A DNA stretch of 17,029 nucleotides from an uncultured Alistipes sp. (lineage in GTDB: Bacteria; Bacteroidota; Bacteroidia; Bacteroidales; Rikenellaceae). The stretch lies in assembly GCA_958449275.1 (NCBI GenBank), contig CAUDHE010000056.1:1-17029 (forward strand), written 5' to 3'. Every line of letters begins with the position of its first letter. Position 1 is the stretch's first letter. Of the stretch, positions 1 to 7,256 are shown one piece after another. Both the position numbers and the translations under genes were made by a program. The notes below the pieces were generated by a model that saw only the letters and a list, made by a program, of their open reading frames with translations, made no database searches and was not told the DNA's origin.

Positions 1-1034
1 TCGGCGAATATTCGTTTTTCGCCGAATGCCTTGCCTGCATCCTTTATTTCGGCCACTATCTGCCCCGAACGCGGTGCGGGCGGGAACTTGATGTTGAGCG
101 TGGCGAGATCCTCTTCCTCCACCTCGATGCGTTCGATGCGTTCGAGCTGCTTTATGCGCGACTGCACCTGATTGCTCTTGGTGGGCTTGTAACGAAATTT
201 CTCGATGAATTCTTCCGTCTTTTCGATCATTCGCTGCTGGTTCTCGTAAGCGGCCATTTGTTGCGCGCGGCGTTCGGCTCTCAGCTCGACGAACTTGGAA
301 TATGGCACTTTATAATCGTATACTTTGCCGAGCGAGAGCTCCACCGTGCGCAGGGTTATGTTATCGAGGAAAGCGCGGTCGTGCGAGATGACGAGCACGG
401 CCCCGTTATAACTTTTCAGGTAATCTTCGAGCCACTGTATGCTCTCTATGTCGAGATGGTTGGTAGGCTCGTCGAGCAGAAATATCGAAGGGCGTCGCAA
501 CAAGAGCTTCGCCAGCTCGATTCGCATGCGCCAGCCGCCCGAGAACTCGCTCGTGGCTCGTCCGAAGTCCGAGCGGCGGAATCCGAGGCCGAGCAGCGTC
601 TTTTCGATGTCGGCTTCGCGCGTGTCGCCGCCGAGGATTCGGTAGCGGTCCTGAGCATCGTTGAGGCGGTGTATGAGCGATGCGTATTCGTCCGATTCAT
701 AGTCGGTGCGTTCGGCGATCTGCGTGGTCAGAGACTCTATCTCATCCTCGAGACGCAACACCTCGTCGAAAGCCTTCTCGGTCTCGGCTTTCAGCGTGGT
801 GGTGTCGGCCACGCGCATCTGTTGCGGCAGATAGCCTATCGTGCATTCGCCGTTCATGGTCACGACACCCGAAGAGGGCTGCTGTTCACCCGTGATGATG
901 CGCAGCAGGGTGGTCTTGCCCGCGCCGTTCTTGCCGACCAGACCTATGCGGTCCTTGGGGTTTATGAGAAACGATATGTCGTCGAAGAGGGTCCACCCTC
1001 CGTAACTTACCGTGAGGTTGTCTAATGAAATCAT
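1..1034 (-). CDS. ABC-F family ATPase (translation-associated), C-terminal part beyond the window
   Basis: Reading from the ATG at 1034 back to the left edge gives about 344 residues of a protein whose family is usually near 630, so the second half lies outside the window. The first nucleotide-binding domain is complete: Walker A GKNGAGKT at residues 34-41, signature SGGW at 165-168, Walker B with the DEPTNHLD motif around 188-195 (catalytic Glu189) and switch His218. There is no membrane segment. After the ATPase comes a charged, Arg/Lys/Glu-rich helical stretch (about residues 240-310) matching the inter-domain linker that in ABC-F proteins reaches the ribosomal P-site tRNA. The second domain is just beginning at the edge. 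It starts 22 bp after rpe on the same strand, so the two are probably co-transcribed. ABC-F members act on ribosomes (EttA/Uup/YheS type) or give antibiotic protection; the visible half does not decide which, though a housekeeping role is more likely here. Confidence 0.93.
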   Translation of the reverse strand, partial: MISLDNLTVSYGGWTLFDDISFLINPKDRIGLVGKNGAGKTTLLRIITGEQQPSSGVVTMNGECTIGYLPQQMRVADTTTLKAETEKAFDEVLRLEDEIESLTTQIAERTDYESDEYASLIHRLNDAQDRYRILGGDTREADIEKTLLGLGFRRSDFGRATSEFSGGWRMRIELAKLLLRRPSIFLLDEPTNHLDIESIQWLEDYLKSYNGAVLVISHDRAFLDNITLRTVELSLGKVYDYKVPYSKFVELRAERRAQQMAAYENQQRMIEKTEEFIEKFRYKPTKSNQVQSRIKQLERIERIEVEEEDLATLNIKFPPAPRSGQIVAEIKDAGKAFGEKRIFA

Positions 1035-1056
1035 CGTCCTGAGTTTGTAGTGTCGG

Positions 1057-1710
1057 TTAGCGGGCTTCCAGCATCTTGCGTATCTCGGCCTCGGGATCGG
1101 CGGCGCCGAATACAGCGCTGCCCGCTACCAGCGCGTCGGCTCCCGCTGCGAATACCTCGGCGGCGTTGGCGGCCGATATGCCTCCGTCGACTTCGATGAG
1201 GAAATCGAGTCCCGATTCGCGCCGCATGCGCTCCAGCACGCGTATCTTGTCGAGCGATTCGGGTATGAACGACTGTCCGCCGAATCCGGGTTCGACGCTC
1301 ATGACCAGCACCATGTCGATCAGAGGAAGCAGGTCGCGCAGGGCCTCGGGCGAAGTGGCGGGTTTGATCGATATTCCCGCTTTGGCACCCGCTTCGCGGA
1401 TGGCGGCGATGCAGCCCCGAATGTCGTCGGTCGCTTCGTAATGGAAAGTTACCCAATCGGCTCCCGCCTCGACGAAACGTCGTACGTAGCGTTCGGGGGC
1501 TGTTATCATCAGATGTACGTCGAGCACCTTGCGCGTCGTACGCCGCAGGGGTTTCATTACGGGGAATCCGAACGATATGTTGGGCACGAATACGCCGTCC
1601 ATGACGTCTACGTGCACCCATTCGGCCGCGCTGCGGTCTATCATGCGGATGTCGCGTTCGAGATTGCCGAAGTCGGCCGAGAGTATCGAGGGCGATACGA
1701 TGCGTTTCAT
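1057..1710 (-). CDS. rpe: Ribulose-phosphate 3-epimerase
   Basis: This 217-residue protein is full length for the family. It interconverts D-ribulose 5-phosphate and D-xylulose 5-phosphate in the cytosolic pentose phosphate pathway. Family motifs appear in order: SPSILSADF near the N-terminus, HVDVMDG (residues 33-39, with metal-ligand His33, Asp35 as the catalytic/metal acid), DVHLM near residue 67, the phosphate-loop motif SVEPGFGGQ near 140, and EVDGGIS near 175 with the second catalytic Asp. The start at 1710 places the conserved N-terminus at the usual distance; a longer upstream extension in the same orientation reads in a different frame and has no homology. A good Bacteroidetes promoter lies 21-53 bp upstream, giving a short 5' leader. 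The ABC-F gene follows 22 bp downstream. Nothing odd was noted. Confidence 0.97.
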   Translation of the reverse strand: MKRIVSPSILSADFGNLERDIRMIDRSAAEWVHVDVMDGVFVPNISFGFPVMKPLRRTTRKVLDVHLMITAPERYVRRFVEAGADWVTFHYEATDDIRGCIAAIREAGAKAGISIKPATSPEALRDLLPLIDMVLVMSVEPGFGGQSFIPESLDKIRVLERMRRESGLDFLIEVDGGISAANAAEVFAAGADALVAGSAVFGAADPEAEIRKMLEAR

Positions 1711-1730
1711 AGCGATTGAGTTTAATTATG

Positions 1731-1763
1731 CAAAGGTACGAACAATCCGAACGCAAAAGCAAA
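1731..1763 (-). promoter_or_regulatory. Promoter of rpe-ABC-F unit
   Basis: On the minus strand TTTG (1763-1760) is followed by a 21-bp spacer and TACCTTTG (1738-1731). This fits the Bacteroidetes primary sigma consensus of TTTG, 19-21 bp, TAnnTTTG. Transcription would start near 1724-1728, giving a leader of roughly 15 nt before the rpe ATG. A 14-bp palindrome (1759-1772) overlaps the upstream box. Confidence 0.65.
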
Positions 1764-2018
1764 TTTATTTGCGATTTTGCCGCGACCGAAGTATTTATAT
1801 TGATTGTTGATTGCCCGAAATTTATCTTCGGCGGTTGCAGGGCGAGCTTTGCGCGAGACGTCGAAGATAGTAATGCCTGCGGCATTGCGGTATTCCTGTC
1901 CGTACGATCGTGCGGAGCGTGCCCGTACGGCCTCGGGACGATAAAAAGATTCGGTGCGAGTCGTGTTTGCATCCTTTTTGCAGATGGTGGAACGAATGTT
2001 AACTAAACACTTAATGTC
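1764..2018. other. Divergent intergenic region with three inverted repeats
   Basis: Together with the rpe promoter this makes about 308 bp between divergent rpe and the beta-barrel gene. Three inverted repeats stand in a row: TATCTTCG/CGAAGATA (1823-1830 with 1862-1869), AATGCC-TGC-GGCATT (1872-1886) and CCGTACG/CGTACGG (1900-1906 with 1924-1930). None has a T-run, so they are not ordinary terminators. No convincing TAnnTTTG promoter for the gene at 2019 was found; the stretch around 1966-1981 contains TTTG-like runs but no good pair. The hairpins could lie in a long 5' leader of that gene or be remnants of an intergenic repeat family. No coding potential is supported. Confidence 0.5.
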
Positions 2019-2672
2019 ATGAAAAGATTTCTACCATTATTATCGTTCGCGCTGTTGATCTCGGCCGTCGTGTCTGCTCAGGAGGAGCACGGTATTCGTT
2101 ACGGCGTCACGGGCGGCGTGAATGTAAGTTCGTATTCGATGCACGCCTCGGGCATGTCTCTCGACGCCGACTCGCGCGTAGGTTTCAATGTGGGATTCAA
2201 GGTGGAGATGGGCGCTGCGTTCATTCTCGACGGATTCTATTTCGATGGTTCGTTGCTGGTAAGCTCCAAAGGCGCCGAGTTCAATACCTCGGTCAACGAC
2301 GAGGCGATGAAGAATATCGTGCGTCCCTACTATCTGGAGATTCCCCTTCACATAGGTTATCGTCATACGGTGGGACAGTCGGGCAACGTGAGCCTGTTCG
2401 GTACGTTCGGTCCCTACTTCGCCGTGGGAATCGGCGGTAAGAACAAGCTGGAGAGCGGCAACACCACCGAGAAGTACGATACGTTCGGTTCGAAAGGCGG
2501 CCTGAACCGTTTCGACTTCGGATTGGGCATTCGCGGCGGTGTGCAGCTCTACGACCACTATCAGATATTCCTCGGCTACGACTGGGGTCTGATCGATATA
2601 GCTAAGAGCAACGATGCCGGATACAAGCTCAACACCCGCAATTTCTATGTCGGCGTGGCCTATATGTTCTGA
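2019..2672 (+). CDS. Exported outer-membrane beta-barrel protein (porin-family, PF13568-like)
   Basis: The 217-residue product has a signal peptide (positively charged MKRF, hydrophobic core, likely cleavage after VVSA near residue 20). The rest is alternating short beta-strand segments rich in Gly, Tyr, Phe and Val, starting with GIRYGVTGGVNVSSYS and ending in an aromatic residue (YVGVAYMF), the usual outer-membrane barrel C-terminus. Size and pattern fit the small eight-to-ten-stranded barrels annotated as porin family or outer membrane protein beta-barrel domain in Bacteroidetes. Such proteins have no established substrate, and none can be assigned here. It stands alone: it is divergent from rpe, and a strong terminator follows 27 bp after the stop. 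Confidence 0.85.
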   Translation: MKRFLPLLSFALLISAVVSAQEEHGIRYGVTGGVNVSSYSMHASGMSLDADSRVGFNVGFKVEMGAAFILDGFYFDGSLLVSSKGAEFNTSVNDEAMKNIVRPYYLEIPLHIGYRHTVGQSGNVSLFGTFGPYFAVGIGGKNKLESGNTTEKYDTFGSKGGLNRFDFGLGIRGGVQLYDHYQIFLGYDWGLIDIAKSNDAGYKLNTRNFYVGVAYMF

Positions 2673-2699
2673 CGCGTCGCGCGGAATCGATAACTAATG

Positions 2700-2730
2700 T
2701 TCGGTCGGGTCTCTCGGCCGAATTTTTTTT
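2700..2730 (+). terminator. Intrinsic terminator after the beta-barrel gene
   Basis: A 10-bp stem (TTCGGTCGGG with CTCGGCCGAA, two G-U pairs, 3-nt loop) at 2700-2722 is followed directly by eight T at 2723-2730. Confidence 0.88.
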
Positions 2731-2861
2731 GCACATACGTCATGATTGCGAAGGTCGCAGCCCGCGGGGAACGCAAACGAGCGAAGCGGATATTTGCGGG
2801 CCTCCGCGGGGCGGGGCTGCGGCCCGCGCAGTTCTGCGAACTGCATTTTGCCGTCCGTATG
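2731..2861. repeat. Highly structured GC-rich intergenic block
   Basis: Between the terminator and the next promoter lies a block with several inverted repeats: GGTCGCAGCCC (2753-2763) against GGGCTGCGGCC (about 2814-2824), CGCAAA/TTTGCG inside it (2772-2777 with 2793-2798), and a perfect GCAGTTC-TGC-GAACTGC hairpin (2828-2844). It is downstream of a terminator and upstream of a promoter, so it does not belong to an obvious leader or 3' UTR. A dispersed palindromic intergenic repeat is the simplest reading. The last hairpin shares its arm sequence GCAGTTC with the repeat units at 14928 and 16407. No gene is supported here. Confidence 0.45.
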
Positions 2862-2893
2862 TTTGGATTATAGGACGAAACGGAATATCTTTG
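2862..2893 (+). promoter_or_regulatory. Promoter of the uracil permease unit
   Basis: TTTG (2862-2865), a 20-bp spacer and TATCTTTG (2886-2893) match the Bacteroidetes consensus almost perfectly. Initiation is expected around 2897-2901, leaving a leader of about 117 nt before the permease ATG at 3017. Confidence 0.75.
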
Positions 2894-2898
2894 CGAGG

Positions 2899-3016
2899 AT
2901 GAATGCCGCATTGACTATATGACGCCGCATCGGACCGACGGTTTTTACGATCGAAGGTACTGCGGCGTCTTTCGTTTGCGGCGCGTGTGCGGACGACATT
3001 CAAAATTCGATTTATA
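2899..3016 (+). promoter_or_regulatory. Structured 5' leader with short reading frame, possible attenuator of the uracil permease
   Basis: The predicted leader contains a perfect 9-bp stem GACGCCGCA (2921-2929) with TGCGGCGTC (2961-2969), followed by TTTCGTTT. Each arm has a second copy: GCCGCA also at 2905-2910 and TGCGGCG also at 2977-2983, so mutually exclusive pairings are possible. A 32-codon frame from the ATG at 2919 ends at TAA 3015-3017, which shares its last A with the permease ATG (TAATG). Either element could couple permease expression to pyrimidine supply or to upstream translation. No known riboswitch or PyrR-binding motif was recognised, so the regulatory role is inference. Confidence 0.35.
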
Positions 3017-4378
3017 ATGGCAAATTCCTCTCTTCGCGACGGAGCGGTCTGCGACGCCCGTTCGCTCGGTAAACCCAAAATGCTTGCGCTGGGACTCCAG
3101 CATATGTTCGCCATGTTCGGCGCCACGGTGCTCGTGCCCGCCATTACGGGACTCTCCGTTTCGGCCACGCTGCTCTTCGCTGGGCTCGGCACTCTGCTGT
3201 TCCATCTCGTCACTCGATTCAAGGTTCCGGCTTTCCTCGGATCGTCGTTCGCTTTCATCGGCGGTTACGCCGCGGTGAAGGAGATGGGTATGGCGCAGGG
3301 GCTGTCGGCAGCAGAAGCGTTGCCCTACGCCTGCCTCGGCGTATTTTTCGCGGGTGTGCTCTATTTCGTTCTGGCGGGGTTGTTCGCCGTTTTCGGCGCC
3401 AAGCGCGTGATGAGTTATTTTCCGCCCATAGTGACGGGACCGATCATCATCTCCATAGGTTTGATATTGTCGGGTTCGGCCATCGCCAACTGTACCGTCG
3501 ATTGGTGGATCGCTCTGCTGGCCATAGTCATTATCGTCGTCAGCAACATTTGGGGGCGCGGCATGGTGCGGATCGTCCCCATACTGTTGGGCGTAACGGG
3601 TTCGTATGCCGTGGCTGCCGTGTTCGGCCGAGCCGATTTCTCGGCTGTGGCCGAGGCCTCGTGGGTCGGTCTGCCGTTCAGTATGGACGACACCGTGTTT
3701 TCCATCTTCTCTTCGCCCGATTGGGGGCTGGTCGTGTCGTCGATCGTAACCATAATGCCCATCGCGCTGGCTACGATGGTGGAACACATAGGCGACATGT
3801 GCGCCATTTCGTCGACCGTGGGGCGCAATTATCTCGCCGACCCCGGGCTGCATCGCACGCTTATGGGCGACGGCCTGGCCACGTCGCTGGCTTCGCTGTT
3901 CGGTGCGCCCGCCAACACCACCTACGGAGAAAATACGGGCGTGCTGAATCTGACCAAAGTATTCGATCCCCGCGTGATACGTATTGCTGCGGTTTTCGCC
4001 GTGCTGTTCTCGTTCTCGCCTAAGTTCGCCGCGCTGGTGAGCTCCATGCCCACTGCCACCATCGGCGGCGTTTCGCTGGTGCTTTACGGAATGATCTCGG
4101 CTGTGGGCATACGCAACGTGGTGGAAAATAAGGTCGATTTCACCGCCTCGCGCAATGTGATTATCGCCGCCATCATCCTCGTTTTGGCCATCGGCATCAA
4201 GTACGGTGCGGGCGACGCCGTGTCGCTGGGCTTCACCTCGCTGTCGGGACTCGCCGTGGCCGCCATAGTAGGTATTGCGCTCAATGCGGTGCTGCCGGGC
4301 AAGGATTACGAGTTCGGCCGCGATCTGCAAGGCGACACTTCGGTCGATTTCGAGGTGAACCGCGTGACGGAGGAGTAG
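3017..4378 (+). CDS. uraA: Uracil permease, NCS2 / UraA family
   Basis: The 453-residue, strongly hydrophobic protein fits the 14-helix NCS2 nucleobase:cation symporters (PF00860) of the inner membrane. It has LGLQHMFAMFGATVLVP at the N-terminus, EHIGD at 256-260 and NTTYGENTGV with Glu305. Glu256 and Glu305 match the uracil-binding Glu241 and Glu290 of E. coli UraA (same 49-residue spacing). The residue matching UraA His245 is Asp260. These motifs favour uracil over xanthine or urate. The ATG at 3017 was chosen because the family N-terminus begins there after an A/T-rich leader; an in-frame ATG at 2987 would add ten unlikely residues. The next gene, an outer-membrane barrel, follows after 47 bp with no terminator, so the pair probably forms one import unit. 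Confidence 0.92.
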   Translation: MANSSLRDGAVCDARSLGKPKMLALGLQHMFAMFGATVLVPAITGLSVSATLLFAGLGTLLFHLVTRFKVPAFLGSSFAFIGGYAAVKEMGMAQGLSAAEALPYACLGVFFAGVLYFVLAGLFAVFGAKRVMSYFPPIVTGPIIISIGLILSGSAIANCTVDWWIALLAIVIIVVSNIWGRGMVRIVPILLGVTGSYAVAAVFGRADFSAVAEASWVGLPFSMDDTVFSIFSSPDWGLVVSSIVTIMPIALATMVEHIGDMCAISSTVGRNYLADPGLHRTLMGDGLATSLASLFGAPANTTYGENTGVLNLTKVFDPRVIRIAAVFAVLFSFSPKFAALVSSMPTATIGGVSLVLYGMISAVGIRNVVENKVDFTASRNVIIAAIILVLAIGIKYGAGDAVSLGFTSLSGLAVAAIVGIALNAVLPGKDYEFGRDLQGDTSVDFEVNRVTEE

Positions 4379-4425
4379 GCTTCGCAATCGTTTTATACAT
4401 TCAATAAACCCAAAAACAAATCATT

Positions 4426-5166
4426 ATGAAAAAACTTCTGCTCTTTGCGTTGTTGTCGTTGTTCGGCGCGGGTGTTTCGGCCCAGAATCTTCAGTTCCAT
4501 TACGATTTCGGCCGCCATATTTACGACGATCTCGACAAAACGGCGGATTCGGACGGCCGCGCTCCGATCACCACCACCGTGGAGATGTTCCGCGCCGATT
4601 CGTTCGGAAGTACCTTCTTCTTCATCGATCTGGACTACAACAGCGGCGTGAAGGGTGCCTATTGGGAGATCTCGCGCGAGTTGTGTTTCTGGAAGAATAC
4701 GAAAATGAACTGGTTGTCGGCGCATTTGGAGTACGACGGCGGTTTGAGCAAGGCTGCGGGCTCGTACAACAATGCGTGGCTGATAGGTCCCACTTATTCG
4801 GGCCATTCGAAGGATTTCTCGAAAACATGGGCGTTGACATTCATGTATAAGTACATTCCCCATACCGTCGATGCATCGGGCTGCAAGAAGGAGAGCAATT
4901 TCCAGATAACGGGCGTGTGGGGCATCGATTTCGCCAAAGGTTGGTGTACGTTCAACGGATTCTTCGATTTCTGGCGCGAGGCGCGCCCGTGGCAGAATAC
5001 TTCGTACATATTCTTCTCGGAGCCTCAGTTTTGGGTGAACCTCCGAAAAATAAAGGGCTGGGACAACGTTCATCTGAGCGTCGGCGGCGAGGTCGAGCTG
5101 ACGAATAATTTCGTGGCCAAGGGCTTTTACGCCATTCCCACTCTGGCTGCGAAGTGGACGTTTTGA
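4426..5166 (+). CDS. DUF5020 family outer-membrane beta-barrel, Tsx-like nucleoside channel candidate
   Basis: This 246-residue protein has a clean signal peptide (MKKLLLFALLSLFGAGVSAQ, cleavage near residue 19-20). The mature part has FHYDFGRHIYDD at its start, repeated aromatic-rich strands, conserved Trp clusters (GAYWEISREL, GVWGIDFAKGW, FWREARPW) and a C-terminal aromatic (AAKWTF) typical of outer-membrane barrels. The pattern and length resemble the DUF5020 family, related in fold to the nucleoside channel Tsx. Its position 47 bp after a uracil permease, before a shared terminator, supports a role in passing nucleobases or nucleosides across the outer membrane. That is inference from family resemblance and context; no substrate residue can be pointed to. 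Confidence 0.8.
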   Translation: MKKLLLFALLSLFGAGVSAQNLQFHYDFGRHIYDDLDKTADSDGRAPITTTVEMFRADSFGSTFFFIDLDYNSGVKGAYWEISRELCFWKNTKMNWLSAHLEYDGGLSKAAGSYNNAWLIGPTYSGHSKDFSKTWALTFMYKYIPHTVDASGCKKESNFQITGVWGIDFAKGWCTFNGFFDFWREARPWQNTSYIFFSEPQFWVNLRKIKGWDNVHLSVGGEVELTNNFVAKGFYAIPTLAAKWTF

Positions 5167-5196
5167 TACGGCGTGCCGGGTTTCGTACGATATGCG

Positions 5197-5222
5197 AGGC
5201 CGTCCCGTGGGGCGGCCTTTTT
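5197..5222 (+). terminator. Intrinsic terminator of the permease unit
   Basis: The stem AGGCCGTCCC/GGGGCGGCCT (5197-5218, one G-T pair, very short loop) runs into TTTTT (5218-5222). It closes the uracil permease and DUF5020 transcript. Confidence 0.88.
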
Positions 5223-5328
5223 CGTGCGAATGTGTCTTCGGCCGTTGCTAAGGTGAGCGCGAATCTCGAGCCGCCCCGAATGATGCTGCATCGCCGTGCG
5301 ATTGCGTTGTCGTCTCGATGCTGTCCTA

Positions 5329-5348
5329 AAAATCGCCCTTCCGATTTT
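5329..5348. promoter_or_regulatory. Palindrome overlapping the galactoside operon promoter (candidate operator)
   Basis: AAAATCG (5329-5335) and CGATTTT (5342-5348) form a perfect 7-6-7 inverted repeat. Its right arm covers the TTTG upstream promoter box at 5346-5349, a position suited to a dimeric repressor or other regulator. No regulator gene is in the window, so the function is inferred from placement alone. Confidence 0.35.
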
Positions 5349-5376
5349 GCCGTTTGCCGAAAATGACGTACATTTG
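5346..5376 (+). promoter_or_regulatory. Promoter of the galactoside-utilisation operon
   Basis: TTTG (5346-5349), a 19-bp spacer and TACATTTG (5369-5376) match the Bacteroidetes consensus. The start of transcription should lie near 5380-5384, about 25 nt before the first GH2 ATG at 5409. No further promoter of this quality or internal terminator was seen until 15050, consistent with one roughly 9.5-kb transcript. Confidence 0.75.
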
Positions 5377-5408
5377 TAAGAATATTAACCTGTAACTTTT
5401 GAACGAAT

Positions 5409-7203
5409 ATGAAATTAGGATTCTCATTCATAGCGACTGTCCTCTTTGCGGCTGCCGCCTTTGCCGTGCCGCGTGCGGAGTACCCGCGTCCGCAGTTCGA
5501 ACGGGCGGACTGGATGAATCTCAACGGCGAGTGGAGTTTCGCGCTCGATCTGTCGGATTCGGGCCGCGATCGCAACTTTTACGAAAGCAAGGGTTTCGAC
5601 GGCAAGATCACGGTGCCGTTCGCTCCCGAGAGCGACCTCTCGGGCGTGGGGTATAAGGATTTCATCAACAGCGTGTGGTATCAGCACACGGTGCGTATCC
5701 CCGCCGAGTGGAGCGGCAAGCGCGTGAAGCTCAACTTCGGCGCCGTCTACTATGAATCGGAGATCTATATCGACGGCCGTTTCGTGGGCCGCCATTACGG
5801 AGGTTCGGACTCGTTCTCGTTCGACATAACCGATTATGTGGGCGACGGCGGCGAGCACAGTCTGGTGGTTCATGCCGAGAGCCGACTGCGCGACGGCGAG
5901 CAGCCCGGCGGCAAGCAGTCGATGCTTCAGTATTCGCACGGTTGCAGCTACACCCGCACCACGGGCATCTGGCAGACGGTGTGGATGGAGGCCGTAGACA
6001 AGTTCGGACTGGAGCGCGTGCAGGTGCTGGCCGACATCGATCGTAAGCAGCTCACGGTGATCCCGACTTTTTACGGTTCGGCGAACGGCAATGTTCTGTC
6101 GGTGACCGTGAAAGACGGCGACAAGATCGTCGCCCGCGCCGAATCTCCCGCCACGCAGGGTATTCCGCTGACGGTTGCGATCAAGAATCCCAAATTGTGG
6201 AGTCCCGAATCGCCGTTCCTTTACGATGTGGTCTACGAGGTGAAGAACGCTTCGGGCGAGGTGTTGGACCGTGTGGATTCGTATGCCGGCATGCGTAAGA
6301 TACACATTGACGGCAACAAGATATATCTCAACAACAAACCCTATTATCAGCGTTTGGTGCTCGATCAGGGTTTCTATCCCGACGGTGTGTGGACGGCTCC
6401 TTCCGACGAGGCTCTCAGACACGATATCGAAATGTCGAAAGAGGCCGGTTTCAACGGCGCGCGTCTGCATCAGAAGGTCTTCGAGGAGCGTTTCCACTAT
6501 TGGGCCGACAAGCTCGGTTATCTGGTTTGGGGCGAGATGGCGTCGTGGGACAAGAACTACAATCTGGTGGGTGCCGCCCGCAACTTCATCTCGGAGTGGA
6601 GCAACATAGTGGTGCGCGACCGCAATCACCCCGCGCTGGTGGTGTGGACTCCGTTCAACGAGGAGTGGGGCACTCCGTCCAACGAGGCGGGACGATTCAT
6701 GACCGACGTCTACGACGAGACTCGCCGTTTGGATCCCTCGCGTCCCGTGAATACCGTGAGCGGCGGTCTGTACGTGATCTCCGATTTCTGCACCGCCCAC
6801 AACTACGAACAGAACGGCGAGAAGTTGCATAATATCCTCTTCGACGGCGAGAAATTCTACCAGCCGCAAGGTCCGAGCCGCGGTTTCGACCGTGCTGTTC
6901 TCAAGTTGCACTACGACGGACGAGTTCGGCGGTATAAAGTGCGCCGAAACGCAGCCCGAGGGCGGCAACTCGTGGGGTTACGGCGATGCCGCGCCCACGC
7001 GCGAGGATTTCTACAAGCGTTTGGAGGCGCAGGTGAAGGCCATAGTGGATCACAGCGACAAGATTTGCGGATTCTGCTACACGCAGCTTACCGACGTCGA
7101 GCAGGAGCAGAACGGAGTATACTATTACGACCGTCGCAGCAAGTTCGACATGAAACGCGTGAGCGACATATTCCGCATGAAGGCCGAGGGCTACGAGCAG
7201 TAG
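5409..7203 (+). pseudogene. GH2 glycoside hydrolase (beta-galactosidase-like), frameshifted just before the nucleophile
   Basis: The gene encodes an exported enzyme (signal peptide to about residue 19, then VPRAEYPRP) with the GH2 jelly-roll domain (about 25-185), Ig-like domain (about 190-290) and catalytic barrel. The acid/base Glu418 is present in WTPFNEEW. By eye it is about two thirds identical to the next gene. The frame is continuous up to about 6918 and then shifts. The DEFGG motif carrying the nucleophile (GAG 6922-6924) and the conserved tail (YTQLTDVEQEQNG) lie in the +1 frame, ending at TAG 7201-7203. The unshifted frame instead runs with unrelated residues to 7256. Relative to the paralogue, six residues before DEFGG are lost (about 20 nt), plus five codons in frame upstream. 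As written the product cannot be an active GH2 enzyme. An assembly error is possible but would have to be a 20-nt loss, not a homopolymer slip. Confidence 0.85.
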
Positions 7204-7256
7204 ACGTGCGGTCGCGAATTTATGTATTTATTAACCGATTTAAAGATAGCTTATAG

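Noticed and set aside
1768..1799. Divergent promoter for the beta-barrel gene using TTTG at 1768-1771 and TATTTATA at 1792
   Set aside because: The downstream box lacks the TTTG core, so the match is too weak to annotate.
2987..3016. Longer start for the uracil permease
   Set aside because: The ten extra residues are not part of the family N-terminus, and the ATG at 3017 has the A/T-rich upstream context and a TAATG overlap.
6890..6930. Programmed ribosomal frameshift rescuing the first GH2 gene
   Set aside because: The needed shift is +1, no slippery heptamer or stop-codon context for it is visible, and about 20 nt of conserved coding sequence are missing, which frameshifting cannot restore.
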